Shown: positions 29,101 to 45,233 of the stretch, piece by piece
How positions within the stretch are numbered: the stretch's first letter is position 1
How the letters are laid out: every line of letters starts with the position of its first letter
Assembly: GCA_943735955.1 (NCBI GenBank)
Contig: OX030967.1
Span: forward strand, 7,351,558 to 7,415,557
Origin: Piscicola geometra
Taxonomy: Eukaryota > Annelida > Clitellata > Hirudinida > Piscicolidae
Direction of reading: 5' to 3'
Length of the DNA stretch: 64,000 nucleotides
Made by a program: the position numbers and the translations under genes
Notes under the pieces: model-generated
The model's input: the letters and a program-made list of their open reading frames with translations, nothing else
What the model was told of the DNA's origin: nothing
The model's database searches: none

Positions 29101-32100
29101 TGCCTCTCGGGAGATTCCGTCCTTGTCTGGTATTTCGTGCAGCGAGACGAATAGAGAGAACGGTGATGAATATACTTTCCGTTCAGGAAGGCCTGATGGG
29201 AGATGATGATGATGATGGTGGTGGTGGTGGGGATAGTGATCAAGTAGGGCACCGCTTCGCGTTTTTTATGCTATCTACCAAATGATTTCATAGAGACACA
29301 TTCTACCACACTTAAACACACAAAAACACATTAAATTCCACTCGAACACACGAAGCCACACAATCGAACACACGAAGCCACATAATCGAACACACGAAGC
29401 CACACAATCGAACACACGAAGCCACATAAAGCTTTTTCAGTATACTGAGCGGAACCTTTGAAAATCATTTTGATTTTGTTGACGGTCAAGACTCGGAGCA
29501 GATCCGCTGAGACAATATTTCCCGTATAGGTCTTGGTGGATGTCTCGAATTTAATCATTAATACTGTCATCACTGTCGTGATGTTTAAAGTGCACTCATA
29601 ACTTTTGTAGTGGATTTCATAAAAACGTTAAATATTTAATAAATTATATTCTAAATTAAAGCTTTTAAAAATTTAATGAGCTCATTAAACTCATTAATTT
29701 CAAATTATATTCATAATTTGAATCATAAATTGCTAAGTTCTTTTGAAGCAGAACAACTCATTGACGAACCAATGGTCTGGTATTGACTGTTGAGGAAGGA
29801 GACCTCCATGGAGATTTCATAGTTGGGAGTCGTGGCTGATTTCCTGAGGATTAGATACACCACGCCCACCACTTCCTTGGCGCATTCTAAGATTATCTGT
29901 GGTGCAGTGATGGGGACACTCGTTGTGTGGGTGTTTGAGAGGGTTGTTACGTGGGTGACAGTGGTTGTCGTGGATTGATGGTGGAACGAGGGTGGAATGG
30001 TGGTGGGGCGATGGTGAGTTAGTCAAGTCTTTTCGATTGAAGGTGGTTGGTTTGATGATGAGCAATTCAATGGTGACCTATCAGATTGGTGTCATGATAA
30101 TAGTTGTAATGAATGATTAAAAGTAAATCTTTTCTTCATCACTGCGACCTCATCATTCTTTCCCGCTGGAGCATCTTCCCTGATCACGCACCTGATCCAA
30201 CTTTGGTAGCTGAATATTATTTATAGAGTAGAATTATAAATTAAATCATTCGGTTTTATATTAGCATCTTTGTTATTTTTTATAGCGTTATTGGCTTTTT
30301 TATTAATTTTTAAAGCGCTTTAACCTGTTTTGGTCGGGCACGGGGCTGAGGAAAATTTCGTATCCGTATTCAATAATGAAGTTGCCTTCATTGTGATTTC
30401 GCGATTAAATAAGTTCCTCAATAAATATTTAATGTCAATAAATGAATATATATATATTTTTTATATATCAAAAATTGAATATATATATTTTTTATATATC
30501 AAAAATTGAATATATATATTTTTTATATATCAAAAATTGAATATATATATTTTTTATATATCAAAAATTGAATATATATATTTTATATATATCAAAAATT
30601 GAATAAATATATTTTTTATATATCAAAAATTGAATATATATATTTTTTATATATCAAAAATTGAATATATATATTTAATTATTATATTTTAATTTCAATT
30701 ATTCTATTAACATTAAAATATATATCTCTATTTTATTTATAAAAGCTCAAGTGGCTGACCGGTTGATATTCTGATGAGTTTGACGTTCTTAGGGATATGG
30801 GGAAGTTTCTCAATCTGAACGTGTTCATCGGGAGCGGTAGGTGTGACAGGTGGGAAGTAAAGCTCTACACTCTTGAGGGTTACCGTCACAACGACTGACC
30901 AAGGGGTTTTAATATTTGAAATGCTAATCGATTAAATATAAATTAAACTATTTTTAATTTTCTTTTAAAGTAATAAAAATCAATAATACTTTTAATCATT
31001 TTCTTTTTCCCCAATTATTCAAACTTATTTATTTCAATAATCACACATTTTAATATAAAAATTCAAAAGTATAAAAAAACTAACTAATCACAGATCTTTG
31101 AGCGGTCAAGAAGTTGAGCGTCATGTGATTCTTTTTGGTGAGAGATTCGGTCGGGAACTTGAAAAGCACGAACACTTTTCCAGACAACGCCTTCTCGCAG
31201 TCAAACGTAACCTGTAGTCCAGGAAAATTGCTAAATTTCAAAAAGTTAATTCTTATAGTTTTGGATAAAAGTTTAATTATTTAATTTTTAAAAAGGCTAG
31301 ACATTTTTTTATTATTTGTTTTAATGATAAAATTTTTTTTCCATTATTCCCATTCTTCTTCTTCTTCATCTTTTCAGACCTTTCCACTGTATCCTGAGCC
31401 AGCAGATTTGACACATCTCACCCATTTGCTTTCACTGAAATAATTGTTGCATGAGAAATTCTGAGTTGAAACACATACTTTAACAAAAATTCTTTTAATT
31501 TAAAATCTCTATTTTAACTATTTTATAAATATTAGTTGAGGAAAAGCAGAGAAAAAATCGGCTTCGCAACGCCAAGCAAGCAAGTAATTACTCCGAAGTG
31601 TCCCGAGTAAGGCTGACGTAGATCTTAAAGTTCTTATCCACCTGGTGAGCCTCTGAAGAAATAAATAATTTTATACTATACAAATAATAATATAAATATA
31701 ATAATATAATAATATTATTATAATTTTTATACTATTTTATTTACGCTTATTACATAATTTTTTGTAATTATCATCTTAAATTATCAATTTCTTTTCATTT
31801 CTTTCCCTTTATTTTTTCATTATAAATGGGAAATAATGCCTCTTACCCATGTCAACGGTGATGTGTTTGGCAGGCTGGTCGACCTTCTCTATAATTTCCA
31901 CCACCTGAATGCTTTCTCCGTCGGATGGTATCAGCTCTTTTTTCTTTCCGATAAGTATTTCCGTTCCCACTGTTGAGAATTTGTGTTTTCGAATATTTAT
32001 TAAAGTTCATTGTCTTTATAACCACTTTTTTCACCTTCAAAAGATCATTACAAAAGCGACTTTTAAATAGTTTCAAAAATACTTTTCCAACGTGCAAACA

Positions 32101-32291
32101 CTCACGGACGGTCTTGTGTTCGACGTCCAGGAAAACCACCTTAAATTTTTTTTCGCTAGTCACCAAGACGGCAGGGTACCTGAAGACTATGTGCACCACG
32201 CCTGATATCTCTTTTTCACAATCCAGCTCCACCTTTAGAAGTTTTTTGGAAAAAAAGCATTAAAAAACTTTTTCTTTTTCATCATTATTGG

Positions 32292-32373
<82 letters not shown>

Positions 32374-33530
32374 GTCATCATCATCATCCTCATCATCATC
32401 ATCATCATCTTCAAAGTTATCATCATTAGAATCATTCTTTCTTCCCACCAATGAATCTTTTTCAAGGGTTCGGACACATCTCACCCATTCCCGGGTTCTG
32501 GTTCAATAAAAAAACTTGCATCATTATAAATATATACTAACCAATATATAAAATGAACATTGTGATTAACTTTAAAAATTAAGAGGGTTGGTGCAATATT
32601 AACTTTTTTATTATTTTATTTATTTTTTAATTACACTTTTAATTTAAAAGCTTTGGAAAAAAACATGTATACTAATTTCAAATATTCATCCAAACATTTT
32701 TAGATGACAGCTGTTACAAAGATATGAGATTTAGACCCGATACCATCTCTAACTAAATTATGTTAAAAGTCACTTTTAAAATGGCAACTTACAATTTAAT
32801 GTCACTATATGGAGTGAGGAACACTTCAACTTTCTTTTCAACCAAAAATCTTGCTGCAAAAAATTAAAATTAAAATATTATAAAAATCTCATCCAAATAG
32901 TATTCCCACTTTAAAATTTAAATTAAAAATACATTTATTTTAATTATATAATTAACTAATTATAGTCCATTTTTAATTTCACACTTTAAAAAAGTTTACC
33001 ATTGTCTAGGCGTATTTTGACGACAGGTCTCTGTAGCGTGGATTGCACTATGAAGATTTCCGCCCTTTGGCCCGGGCTAGGGGCATTTGCAGGCGTTATG
33101 ACCACCACTGTCACAGCTTTGGGAGAGTAATAAAAACCAATTAAAACTAATTAAGTGCTTCATTAAATTATAAGATTGCCATCATTACCGATCAAGTTTT
33201 TTATTTTTCAGTAACTTTAATTTCGCAATAATTTATATAATTGTAAAAAAATATTTATGAAAAAAATAATTAAAACTTTTTCAAAAACGCACTAACTGAT
33301 GGTTTGGCGCTTTGAGTTGAGAAGATCAAACTTTGATTCGATGTTCGTGGTGACAGACACCTTGGGGAACTTCACCACTATGAACACTTTGCCGGAGATC
33401 TCCTTCTCGCACTCCAGGGTCGTCTGTCGTTGAGTGTGTTTGTAGTTTTTTTAATTCACCTCCATCCTCATTATTGTCCTCATCATCCTCATTATCATCC
33501 TCATCATCATCATCATCCTCATTATCGTCG

Positions 33531-33567
<37 letters not shown>

Positions 33568-36564
33568 CGTCATCATCATCATCATCCTCGTCATCATCCT
33601 ACACTAGTGGATGACAAGGCTGTGCATTTCACCCATTTGGTTACCCTGGTAAATAATAAAATATTCAAAAATCAAGTTTCGGTGTTCTAAGAGAATTTAA
33701 TGAAAATCTTTAAAAAAGTTAGTTCATATTTTAGGTTTTATGAACGTAAATATAATATTTGAAAAATGTCTAAATATCGAAATAGAATTTTCTGTAAGAG
33801 ACTCACGCTGTCTGGTCATCGGTTGGACTGACAAATATCTCCATTCCATTTTTACTTAATTCTAAAATTTCTAAAAAATAATTTTTAAAAAATTAGTTTT
33901 TATTAAATTCAAACTATCCTCAATATTTGAAATCCATCAAGCTTACTAAATATTTTTATAGTAATGAGTTATAATAATAGTAATAAGTTTCAATAAAAAT
34001 TAAAATTGATTGGTGATTGGAGTATTAACCTGTGCTCAAAACCAAGAACTTGACTGGTTGCTTCAAATAAACTTGCACTTCTATAAATTGGACCGTTTCG
34101 TGCGGCTTAGGCGCGTTTGCAGGCAGCACTTTTGTCACTGTAACAGCTGTTAAAAATAAACAATATTTAATTGAACATTTCTCTAAAATAAGAATGGCAT
34201 TTTTAGAATACATTTTCATATTTCTGTTTTATGAAATATTATCACACGGAATCATTTTTGAAAAACTTTTTTTTAAAATAAAATTAAAATAGAAAAATAT
34301 TTTCTCAAAAACGCACTAACTGATGGTTTGGCGCTTTGAGTTGAGAAGATCAAACTTTGATTCGATGTTCGTGGTGACAGACACCTTGGGGAACTTCACC
34401 ACTATGAACACTTTGCCAGAGATCTCCTTCTCGCACTCCAGGGTCGTCTGTCGTTGAGTGTGTTTGTAGTTTTTTTAATTCACCTCCATCCTCATTATTG
34501 TCCTCATCATCCTCATTATCATCCTCATCATCATCATCATCATCATCCTCATCATCGTCATCATCATCATCGTCATCGTCATCATCATCATCATCAACTT
34601 ACACCAGAGTCTGAAGAGGCTGTGCAGCTCACCCAACCATCAGTCCTGGAAAAAAATAAAAGTCAATAAAAACAATTTTTTTATAGAGATTAAAAATAAA
34701 AATCAAAACAAGACTGTTAACTTTTTTATAGTTTTGTAGAATTTATCAACTAAAAAGTTTTCTCTCAACATTTTTAATTAAACATTTTTTATCAAATCCA
34801 ACTAAAAAACGAGATTCCTCAAATCGCAAATATAAATTCCCTTGAGGATGCACCACTAACACATTGGGGTTTCCGTTGGGACTGATGAATATCTGTATGC
34901 CAGGCTTAATAAGGCCTGAAACATCATTATCACGGTTATCATAATTGATCTAATCACTCTACCCTCCATTATCATTATTATTATTTTATTAATTATAATT
35001 TAAATGGAGGTGACTTTTCCAATTTAAATCAATTACCGTAAAACACCATGAATAAGGTGCACTGGTTTCCCAATGCCACTTTCATTATCATTCTTTCATT
35101 AACGATAATTATTTATAAATTTAAATGATTATGATTCATTAACTTCAAATCAATTAGTTTGAACCTTGGCTCACTACCAGGAACTTCACAGGCTCCTTCA
35201 GGAATATTTTCACTTCGATCACTTGAACAGATTCGTCGCGCGTTGGAGCTTTCGGCTTTTCTGGCTCAACCTTTATTATGACTGTGAAAATTATTTTGTT
35301 TCATTCAAACTGTTTAAAAAAAGTATTTATTGTATTTGAGACTTGTGAGTAATGTAAGATACCCATAATTTTTCTACCAGTTTTTCTCAGAATAAAAACA
35401 GTATTGAGATGGGATAAAAAAAGTAAAACAAACTCTTTCTTTGAACTCTATAAAAAACGGTTTGTTTCATAAATCTAATTCAATTACTTGAGAATCAATC
35501 CCAAATAACTCCCCCCCCCCTTTCCAACTGAAAACCATCTCCACATACAAACCTGGAATTTCAGTGGGCTTTCCAGAACCAGTGGTTTGTATGACAGTCA
35601 CTTTAATAGTCGAAAATAACGTTTTTCCAATGGGGCCATCGGTGTTTTTGATGATCACATACCTTCCCTTCACCCAATCTCCAGGCAGCTCGAATGTTTG
35701 TTCAACGTCGGGACTGACTTTGACCGCGTTTGGTTCGAAGACGTAGACGAGTATGCCTTTTTGGAAGAGGTCTAGGTAGTTGGTGTGTTTGTCGTTGCTC
35801 AAGAAGATGAGAAGACGAACGTTGGTGAGGTCTGTGGTGGTGGTGTTGTTGTGGTGTTGTGGTGGTTGTGGTGGTGGTGTTGTGGTGGTGGTGGTGTTGT
35901 GGCTGTGGTGGTAGTGGTGGTGTGGTGGTGGTGGTTTTGTGGTTGTGGTGGTGGTGTTGTGGTGGTGGTGGTGTTGTGGTGGTGGTGGTGTTGTGGGGTT
36001 GTGGTGGTGGTGTTGTGGTGGTGGTGTTGTAGCTGTGGTTGTGGTGGTGGTGGTGTTGTGGTGGTGGTGTGGTGCTGGTGTTGTTGTGGTGGTGGTGTTG
36101 TGGTGTTGTGGTGGTGATGGTGTTGTGGTGGCGGTGGTGTTGTTGGGGTAGAATTATTTGTTGTTAGAGTGAAATTTTATTGTTGAAATAGTTTTAGTTG
36201 CTGCTATTGTTGGATAGTTTTAATTTTTGTCGTTGTTGTATATATAGAGTTAGTATTCACGATAATTGTAGTTTAAATTAGATTTTTCTCTACCACTTCC
36301 TCTCTCTCCCCTTCCACTCTATCCACTTCCACCCCCTCCCCCACTTTCAACCTCCTCCACTTCCACCCCCTCCATTAACCTTCCTTCTTAGGATGGAACT
36401 TGATTGAGATTTGCTTGACGTACAAGGATTCAATCATGTCAATGATGATCAAATCCTCCCTTTCAGGAAGGAATTTAAAAACTGCTTTCTTCCACGTCTT
36501 CGACTCAAAAGTTGGGGTGTTCTTTTTCACTTGAATTTCACCTAGGTGTGTGTGTGTGTGTATG

Positions 36565-36595
<31 letters not shown>

Positions 36596-36615
36596 TTGGG
36601 TGTGTGTGTGTGTGT

Positions 36616-36690
<75 letters not shown>

Positions 36691-39600
36691 TGTGTGTGTG
36701 TGTGTGTTTTCTCTCAAAACACTTTCAAACTCACTGCTCTTGATCACTTCCCCATTCAACCAGTACACTCTCATCTCCTCGATATCTCTCAAATTGAAAC
36801 TCTTCTCTTGCCCCTTGATCAGTATCATCTGCACCTCATCAATACTGCCCCAGAAAGTCACATTTTTCGTCTCGCAACTTGTGAAGAATTTCGTCGCTTT
36901 GAAGTCGACCCTCTTGACAGCCTCTTCCAAGAATTTCTTATCGAATTTTCTTATGAATTCGGAAATTTTGTTGTTGTGAGTCGTCAAAGAAAAGTCGTCC
37001 AGGCATGGGCTCGAGACGGCTGATGTGGTGCCTGAGGGGTTGGGGGTGGGGATGATGGTATTCTATAGGGATTGTAGTATGGTGATGTGGTGCCTGGGGG
37101 GTTGGGGGTGGGGATGATGGTATTGTATGGGGATGGTAGTATGGTGAAAATGAAAAAGTTAAATTTCCAAACTGAAGTTTTCGAAACATCAAACAGCCAA
37201 TCTTGAATACGCAAATAAATTAAATGCGTGCACTGGCAATTCCAGAAAGAAGGACCTGTGCCATAGACCTCAAAAACAACAACTCCTATAATCAAGCCTA
37301 CCATCAACCTCATCATCAACCCACCATCATCAACCCACCATCATCAACCCACCATCATCAACCCACCACCATCAACCCACCAACATCAACCAACTTTTTG
37401 CCTTCGTCTTATAATTCAGATCAATCTTGAGAATTTTATAACTACTCGGTAGGATGATCACCAAAACATTCTCAATATCAGCGTATCCTTCAGGACTTTT
37501 GTCGATCGTGAAGATCATGGGCGCAGATGGCAACGCAAATATGTAGTTTTTGTCAGTCGCTTTTGAGAAAAAACTTCCAGGATATGTTTTTACTGGAATG
37601 AGCGCTGTTGGAATGATTGTAGCGTAAGGGGATTTTGAAAAGTGTGAAATATCAGGACTTTCTGAATATTTCTAAAATAAAATTATTTATTTATTTTTAT
37701 AATTTTTTATACATTTACTCACCAAAACGCCAGATTTTTTCTGAGTTCAGATACTCGACAGTGATCATTTCCAAGGTGTCCTGTTCCATTTCTAGTCCGT
37801 TCTTGAGTGAAACGGACACTACCAAGTACTCTCCGATTGGCTTGTTGACTTTGACGTTTTTGCATTTGAACTCGATCCAGCCTTCTTCAATCAGAAAAGT
37901 TGTGTTTTTCACCGCAACGCAGTTGCCCTGCGGTTTGCCTTTGTGTTTGACGAGGACTTCGAGGCTGCTTATCTCTGTGGTTGGATGGGAGTGAATGCAT
38001 GGGAGGGAATGCATGGGAGGGAATGCATGAGAGGGAATGCATGGGAGGGAATGCATGAGAGGGAATGCATGAGAGGGAATGCATGAGAGGGAATGCATGA
38101 GAGGGAATGCATGGGAGGGAATGCATGGAAGGGAATGCATGAGAGGGAATGCATGGAAGGGAATGCATGAGAGGGAATGCATGAGAGGGAATGCATGGGA
38201 GGGAATGCATGAGAGGGAATGCATGAGAGAGAATGCATGGGAGGGAATGCATGAGAGGGAATGCATGGGAGGGAATGCATGAGAGGGAATGCATGAAAGG
38301 GAATGCATGAGAGGAAATGCATGGGAGGGAATGCATGAGAGGGAATGCATGAGAGGGAATGCATGGGAGGGAATGCATGGGAGGGAATGCATGAGAGGGA
38401 ATGCATGAGAGGGAATGCATGAGAGGGAATGCATGAGAGGGAATGCATGGGAGGGAATGCATGAGAGGGAATGCATGAGAGGGAATGCATGAGAGGGAAT
38501 GCATGGGAGGGAATGCATGAGAGGGAATGCATGAAAGGGAATGCATGAGAGGAAATGCATGGGAGGGAATGCATGAGAGGGAATGCATGGGAGGGAATGC
38601 ATAAGAGGGAATGCATGAAAGGGAATGCATGAGAGGGAATGCATGAGAGGGAATGCATGAGAGGGAATGCATAAGAGGGAATGCATGGGAGGGAATTCAT
38701 GAGAGGGAATGCATGGGAGGGAATGCAAGAGAGGGAATGCATGAGAGGGAATGCATGAGAGGGAATGCATGGGAGGGAATGCATGAGAGGGAATGCATGA
38801 GAGGGAATGCATGAGAGGGAATGCATGAGAGGGAATGCATGAGAGGGAATGCATGAGAGGGAATGCATGGGAGGGAATGCATGGAAGGGAATGCATGAGA
38901 GGGAATGCATGAGCGGGAATGCATGGGAGGGAATGCATGGGAGGGAATGCATAAGAGGGAATGCATGGGAGGGAATGCATGAGAGGGAATGCATGAGAGG
39001 GAATGCATGGGAGGGAATGCATGAGAGGGAATGCATGAGAGGGAATGCATGGAAGGGAATGCATGGGAGGGAATGCATGAGAGGGAATGCATGAGAGGGA
39101 ATGCATGAGAGGGAATGCATGAGAGGGAATGCATGGGAGGGAATGCATGGGAGGGAATGCATGGGAGGGAATGCATGAGAGGGAATGCATGAGAGGGAAT
39201 GCATGAGAGGGAATGCATGAGAGGGAATGCATGGGAGGGAATGCATGGGAGGGAATGCATAAGAGGGAATGCATGAGAGGGAATGCATGGGAGGGAATGC
39301 ATGAGAGGGAATGCATGAGAGGGAATGCATGGGAGGGAATGCATAAGAGGGAATGCATGAAAGGGAATGCATGAGAGGGAATGCATGAGAGGGAATGCAT
39401 GAGAGGGAATGCATGGGAGGGAATGCATGAGAGGGAATGCATGAGAGGGAATGCATGGGAGGGAATGCATGGGAGGGAATGCATGAGAGGGAATGCATGG
39501 GAGGGAATGCATGAGAGGGAATGCATGAAAGGGAATGCATGAGAGGGAATGCATGGGAGGGAATGCATGAGAGGGAATGCATGAAAGGGAATGCATGAGA

Positions 39601-41159
39601 GGGAATGCATGGGAGGGAATGCATGAGAGGGAATGCATGAGAGGGAATGCATGGGAGGGAATGCATAAGAGGGAATGCATGAAAGGGAATGCATGAGAGG
39701 GAATGCATGAGAGGGAATGCATGAGAGGGAATGCATGAGAGGGAATGCATGAGAGGGAATGCATGGGAGGGAATTCATGAGAGGGAATGCATGGGAGGGA
39801 ATGCATGAGAGGGAATGCATGAGAGGGAATGCATGAGAGGGAATGCATGGGAGGGAATGCATGGAAGGGAATGCATGAGAGGGAATGCATGAGCGGGAAT
39901 GCATGGGAGGGAATGCATGGGTGGGAATGCATGGGAGGGAATGCATGGGAGGGAATGCATGAGAGGGAATGCATGGGAGGGAATGCATGAGAGGGAATGC
40001 ATGAGAGGGAATGCATGGAAGGGAATGCATGGGAGGGAATGCATGAGAGGGAATGCATGAGAGGGAATGCATGGGAGGGAATGCATGGGAGGGAATGCAT
40101 GAGAGGGAATGCATGAGAGGGAATGCATGAGAGGGAATGCATGAGAGGGAATGCATGAGAGGGAATGCATGGGAGGGAATGCATGAGAGGGAATGCATGA
40201 GAGGGAATGCATGAGAGGGAATGCATGGGAGGGAATGCATGAGAGGGAATGCATGAGAGAGAATGCATGAGAGGGAATGCATGGGAGGGAATGCATGAGA
40301 GGGAATGCATGAAAGGGAATGCATGAGAGGGAATGCATGGGAGGGAATGCATGAGAGGGAATGCATGGGAGGGAATGCATAAGAAGGAATGCATGAGAGG
40401 GAATGCATGAGAGGGAATGCATGAGAGAGAATGCATGGGAGGGAATTCATGAGAGGGAATGCATGGGAGGGAATGCATGAGAGGGAATGCATGGGAGGGA
40501 ATGCATGGGAGGGAATGCATGGGAGGGAATGCATGAGAGGGAATGCATGGAAAGAAATTTTTTTATATATTAGTTTAGGGAGTTTAACCACTGCATGTCT
40601 CTCTATCTCTACGGTGGTAATATTGATAATTTTAATATTTATTAAAAATACATATAGAGAGAGATTCAAGCATAAAAAGAATATTTACTACACACAAGCA
40701 CAACTCACTAGTTTCCGATAGATCACACAAACAGAACTTCAAAGAAACTTTTTCAATTGCATTGCTATCCCTCATAGATACCACCCACAATCCATTTGTC
40801 CCATCGTTCCACTGTCCCTGCACCTCAAAGTGGGTGAACAAATCTACGGGGGAGCAAAGTGGGTAGTTGTGCCATTTTGGGCTTTTAGTGATTGCGAGTG
40901 TAAAAAATTAAAATAAATTTGTCATAGTTTAAAATGAAGTGAAGTGGAGGGAAATACGCGAGACTCGTCAGAGCTACAGTCAAATTGCTAAAGAAGATAG
41001 GGAAGATTTAGCGTGAAAATGTGAGTGAAAATATTGTGGAAGTGTGGAAGATTTTATAAGAAAATGAAGCTTGGTTCAAACTGGTGGCGAGAGCATCTTT
41101 CTGCTGCACTGCAATCGCAACTACCAGAGCCACAAGGAGCAGGTTTGTCCTCGTCATTT
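26130..41159 (-). CDS. Gene A': inverted, near-complete copy of gene A
   Basis: The start exon 41159-41082 (ATG at 41157) encodes signal peptide [19 protein letters not shown]. Unique 5' exons: 40843-40709, 37974-37723, 37661-~37395, ~37272-37142 (uncertain), 37019-36723, 36541-36380, 35831-35553 (279 nt), 35281-35165 (117 nt), 34915-34861. Exons shared with A: 34645-34603, 34447-34321, 34146-34030, 33870-33807, 33645-33603, 33423-33297, 33116-33000, 32853-32793, 32497-32449, 32232-32106, 31969-31847, 31652-31592, 31434-31380, 31211-31085, 30894-30760, 30385-30325, 30209-30149, 29896-29770, 29572-29456, 29192-28914, 28286-28137, 27877-26375 and 26176-26130. The shared frames are open, but the Thr-rich exon is split by a 1042-bp MITE that brings a stop, so the C-terminus is probably lost. 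Confidence 0.7.
26802..27843. mobile_element. Non-autonomous hAT-like MITE in the Thr-rich exon of gene A'
   Basis: A 1042-bp insertion with 12-bp imperfect terminal inverted repeats (TAGAAACCGACC; reverse complement of the right end TAGAGACCGACC) and a perfect 8-bp target duplication GTTTTTAT (26794-26801 and 27844-27851). Gene A has the uninterrupted site at 6554-6561. There is no transposase frame. It is rich in CGGTTTCGGCCGAAA-type palindromic motifs and has an internal ~90-bp direct repeat (about 27070-27160 and 27358-27450). It entered after the A/A' duplication. Confidence 0.9.
28290..28795. repeat. (GATG)n tetranucleotide repeat in a gene A' intron
   Basis: The expanded counterpart of 5944-6138: about 500 bp versus 195 bp. 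It directly precedes the acceptor of the 150-nt exon at 28286. Confidence 0.85.
30440..30668. repeat. ~31-33-bp AT minisatellite in a gene A' intron
   Basis: About seven copies of a unit containing ATATCAAAAATTGAATATAT. Gene A has one to two units at 4165-4215. It expanded on the right arm only. Confidence 0.85.
32282..32411. repeat. (ATC)n microsatellite in a gene A' intron
   Basis: The inverted counterpart of the GAT tract at 2407-2558, slightly shorter. It lies between the W-V-R-C exon and the 127-nt exon. Confidence 0.85.
33475..33600. repeat. (ATC)n microsatellite in a gene A' intron
   Basis: An interrupted ATC/CTC tract at the same intron position as 1180-1376 of gene A, but with different internal structure. 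The A' sequence here resembles the tract of the preceding module, consistent with conversion. Confidence 0.8.
34490..34596. repeat. (ATC)n microsatellite in a gene A' intron
   Basis: The inverted counterpart of 189-300. It begins just downstream of donor GGT|GTAAGT of exon 34645-34603. Confidence 0.85.
35553..35831 (-). CDS. Gene A' 279-nt exon, first of two
   Basis: Encodes [20 protein letters not shown] ... [17 protein letters not shown]. The length (279 nt) and phases (1 to 1) equal those of the PERKVYSS exon of gene A (5549-5827) and its A' copy (29192-28914), although the sequences differ. This suggests an ancient duplication of a second, longer domain type inside the protein. A GGT/ACC microsatellite abuts its acceptor. 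Confidence 0.62.
35832..36146. repeat. (GGT/GTT)n trinucleotide-like repeat
   Basis: A degenerate GGTGGTGTT repeat, on the - strand CCACCACAAC, abutting the acceptor of exon 35831-35553. It would read Thr/His-rich if retained, but the frame shifts along the tract, so it is treated as intronic. Confidence 0.8.
36380..37019 (-). CDS. Gene A' unique exons with an amphipathic segment
   Basis: 37019-36723 encodes [20 protein letters not shown] ... [20 protein letters not shown], and 36541-36380 encodes [20 protein letters not shown] ... IKFHPKKE. Both are phase-compatible (1 to 1). The (CA)n between them is intronic. Gene A's equivalent lies left of the window, so whether it is also duplicated is unknown. 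Confidence 0.55.
36545..36708. repeat. Interrupted (TG)n microsatellite
   Basis: About 160 bp of TG with several TT/TA interruptions, in the intron between exons 37019-36723 and 36541-36380 of gene A'. Confidence 0.95.
37988..40550. repeat. 14-bp minisatellite, ~2.56 kb, in an early intron of gene A'
   Basis: About 180 copies of GAGAGGGAATGCAT with mainly GAGA/GGGA/GAAA/TAAG variants, each carrying the palindrome ATGCAT. Since 14 is not a multiple of 3, the peptide period is 14 residues, and all three frames are open on the - strand (up to a 984-residue frame). It lies between coding exons 40843-40709 and 37974-37723, whose ends carry good splice sites (donor GTGAGT, acceptor CCACAG), so it is intronic. 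Confidence 0.93.
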
Positions 41160-41205
41160 CTGGAAAATGTAAAGTAATCATGCTTTCAATGGACTTTACA
41201 AACAA

Positions 41206-44442
<3,237 letters not shown>

Positions 44443-44857
44443 CTCCCTGAACAAGAAGTCAGAAATGTTGTCAGAAAAGCTTTTGACGTTAGCAACCTCT
44501 CATTCAATAACCAAAAGTTTCAACTATAACTTATACAATAACCAGAATTATACCAAACCCCATTATAAAGCCCCTCTAACAATGTTTAAAAATTTAATTT
44601 AAATTAATAAAAAAAACCTACTCTGTACAAAACGACCACAGGCTTGGGAGGAATTCGCAAATATAAACTTCGAAGAAGTTCAGCCACCGCAAGCAGCTCC
44701 CATCGAAATAGCTTTTGTGACTGGGCATCATGGCGACAGCGATCCTTTTGTCGACTACAGAATAGTTTACGGACATGCATTTTTCCCTGGTCCTGGAATC
44801 CAAGGTGACGCCCACTTCAATGATGTTACCGCGTGGACTCTGGAGCCTGCGAAGGGT

Positions 44858-45233
44858 CGGTTAAATGGTGGTTTGTGGGCCTTACAGGTGGGTTATATGG
44901 TGGTTTGTGGAGCTCATAGGTGGTTAAATGGTGGTTTGTGGGCCTCACAGGGGGGTCATATGGTGGTTTGTGGAGCTCACAGGTGGTTAAATGGTGGTTT
45001 GTGGAGCTCACAGGTGGTTAAATGGTGGTTTGTGGGCCTCACAGGGGGGTTATATGGTGGTTTGTGGAGCTCACAGGTGGTTAAATGGTGGTTTGTGGGC
45101 CTCACAGGGGGGTTATATGGTGGTTTGTGGAGCTCACAGGTGGTTAAATGGTGGTTTGTGGGCCTCACAGGGGGGTTATATGGTGGTTTGTGGAGCTCAC
45201 AGGTGGTTAAATGGTGGTTTGTGGGCTTTACAG
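44858..45233 (+). repeat. Expanded ~63-bp minisatellite in MMP copy 2
   Basis: About six units, against two and a half in copy 1 (roughly 220 bp longer). One extra partial unit near 45000 shifts the frame, so the last donor (45233) is no longer in the phase used in copy 1. The first donor TTACAG|GTGGGT (44887) still is. Confidence 0.8.

Larger units (their letters stand above)
26136..34770 (-). repeat. Right arm of the large inverted duplication (partner 1-~7190)
   Basis: The reverse-complement counterpart of 1-7190. The inner end is at ~26136, inside the last A' exon, where sequence switches to a gene D intron (TTTTTAATTTTACTGA, also at 25506-25521). Confidence 0.93.

Noticed and set aside
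37715..40669. 984-residue - strand open frame of 14-residue repeats ([14 protein letters not shown])
   Set aside because: Produced by the 14-bp minisatellite, which is open in every - strand frame and lies between two exons with good splice sites. Only its last ~85 codons (from 37974 down) are a real exon.
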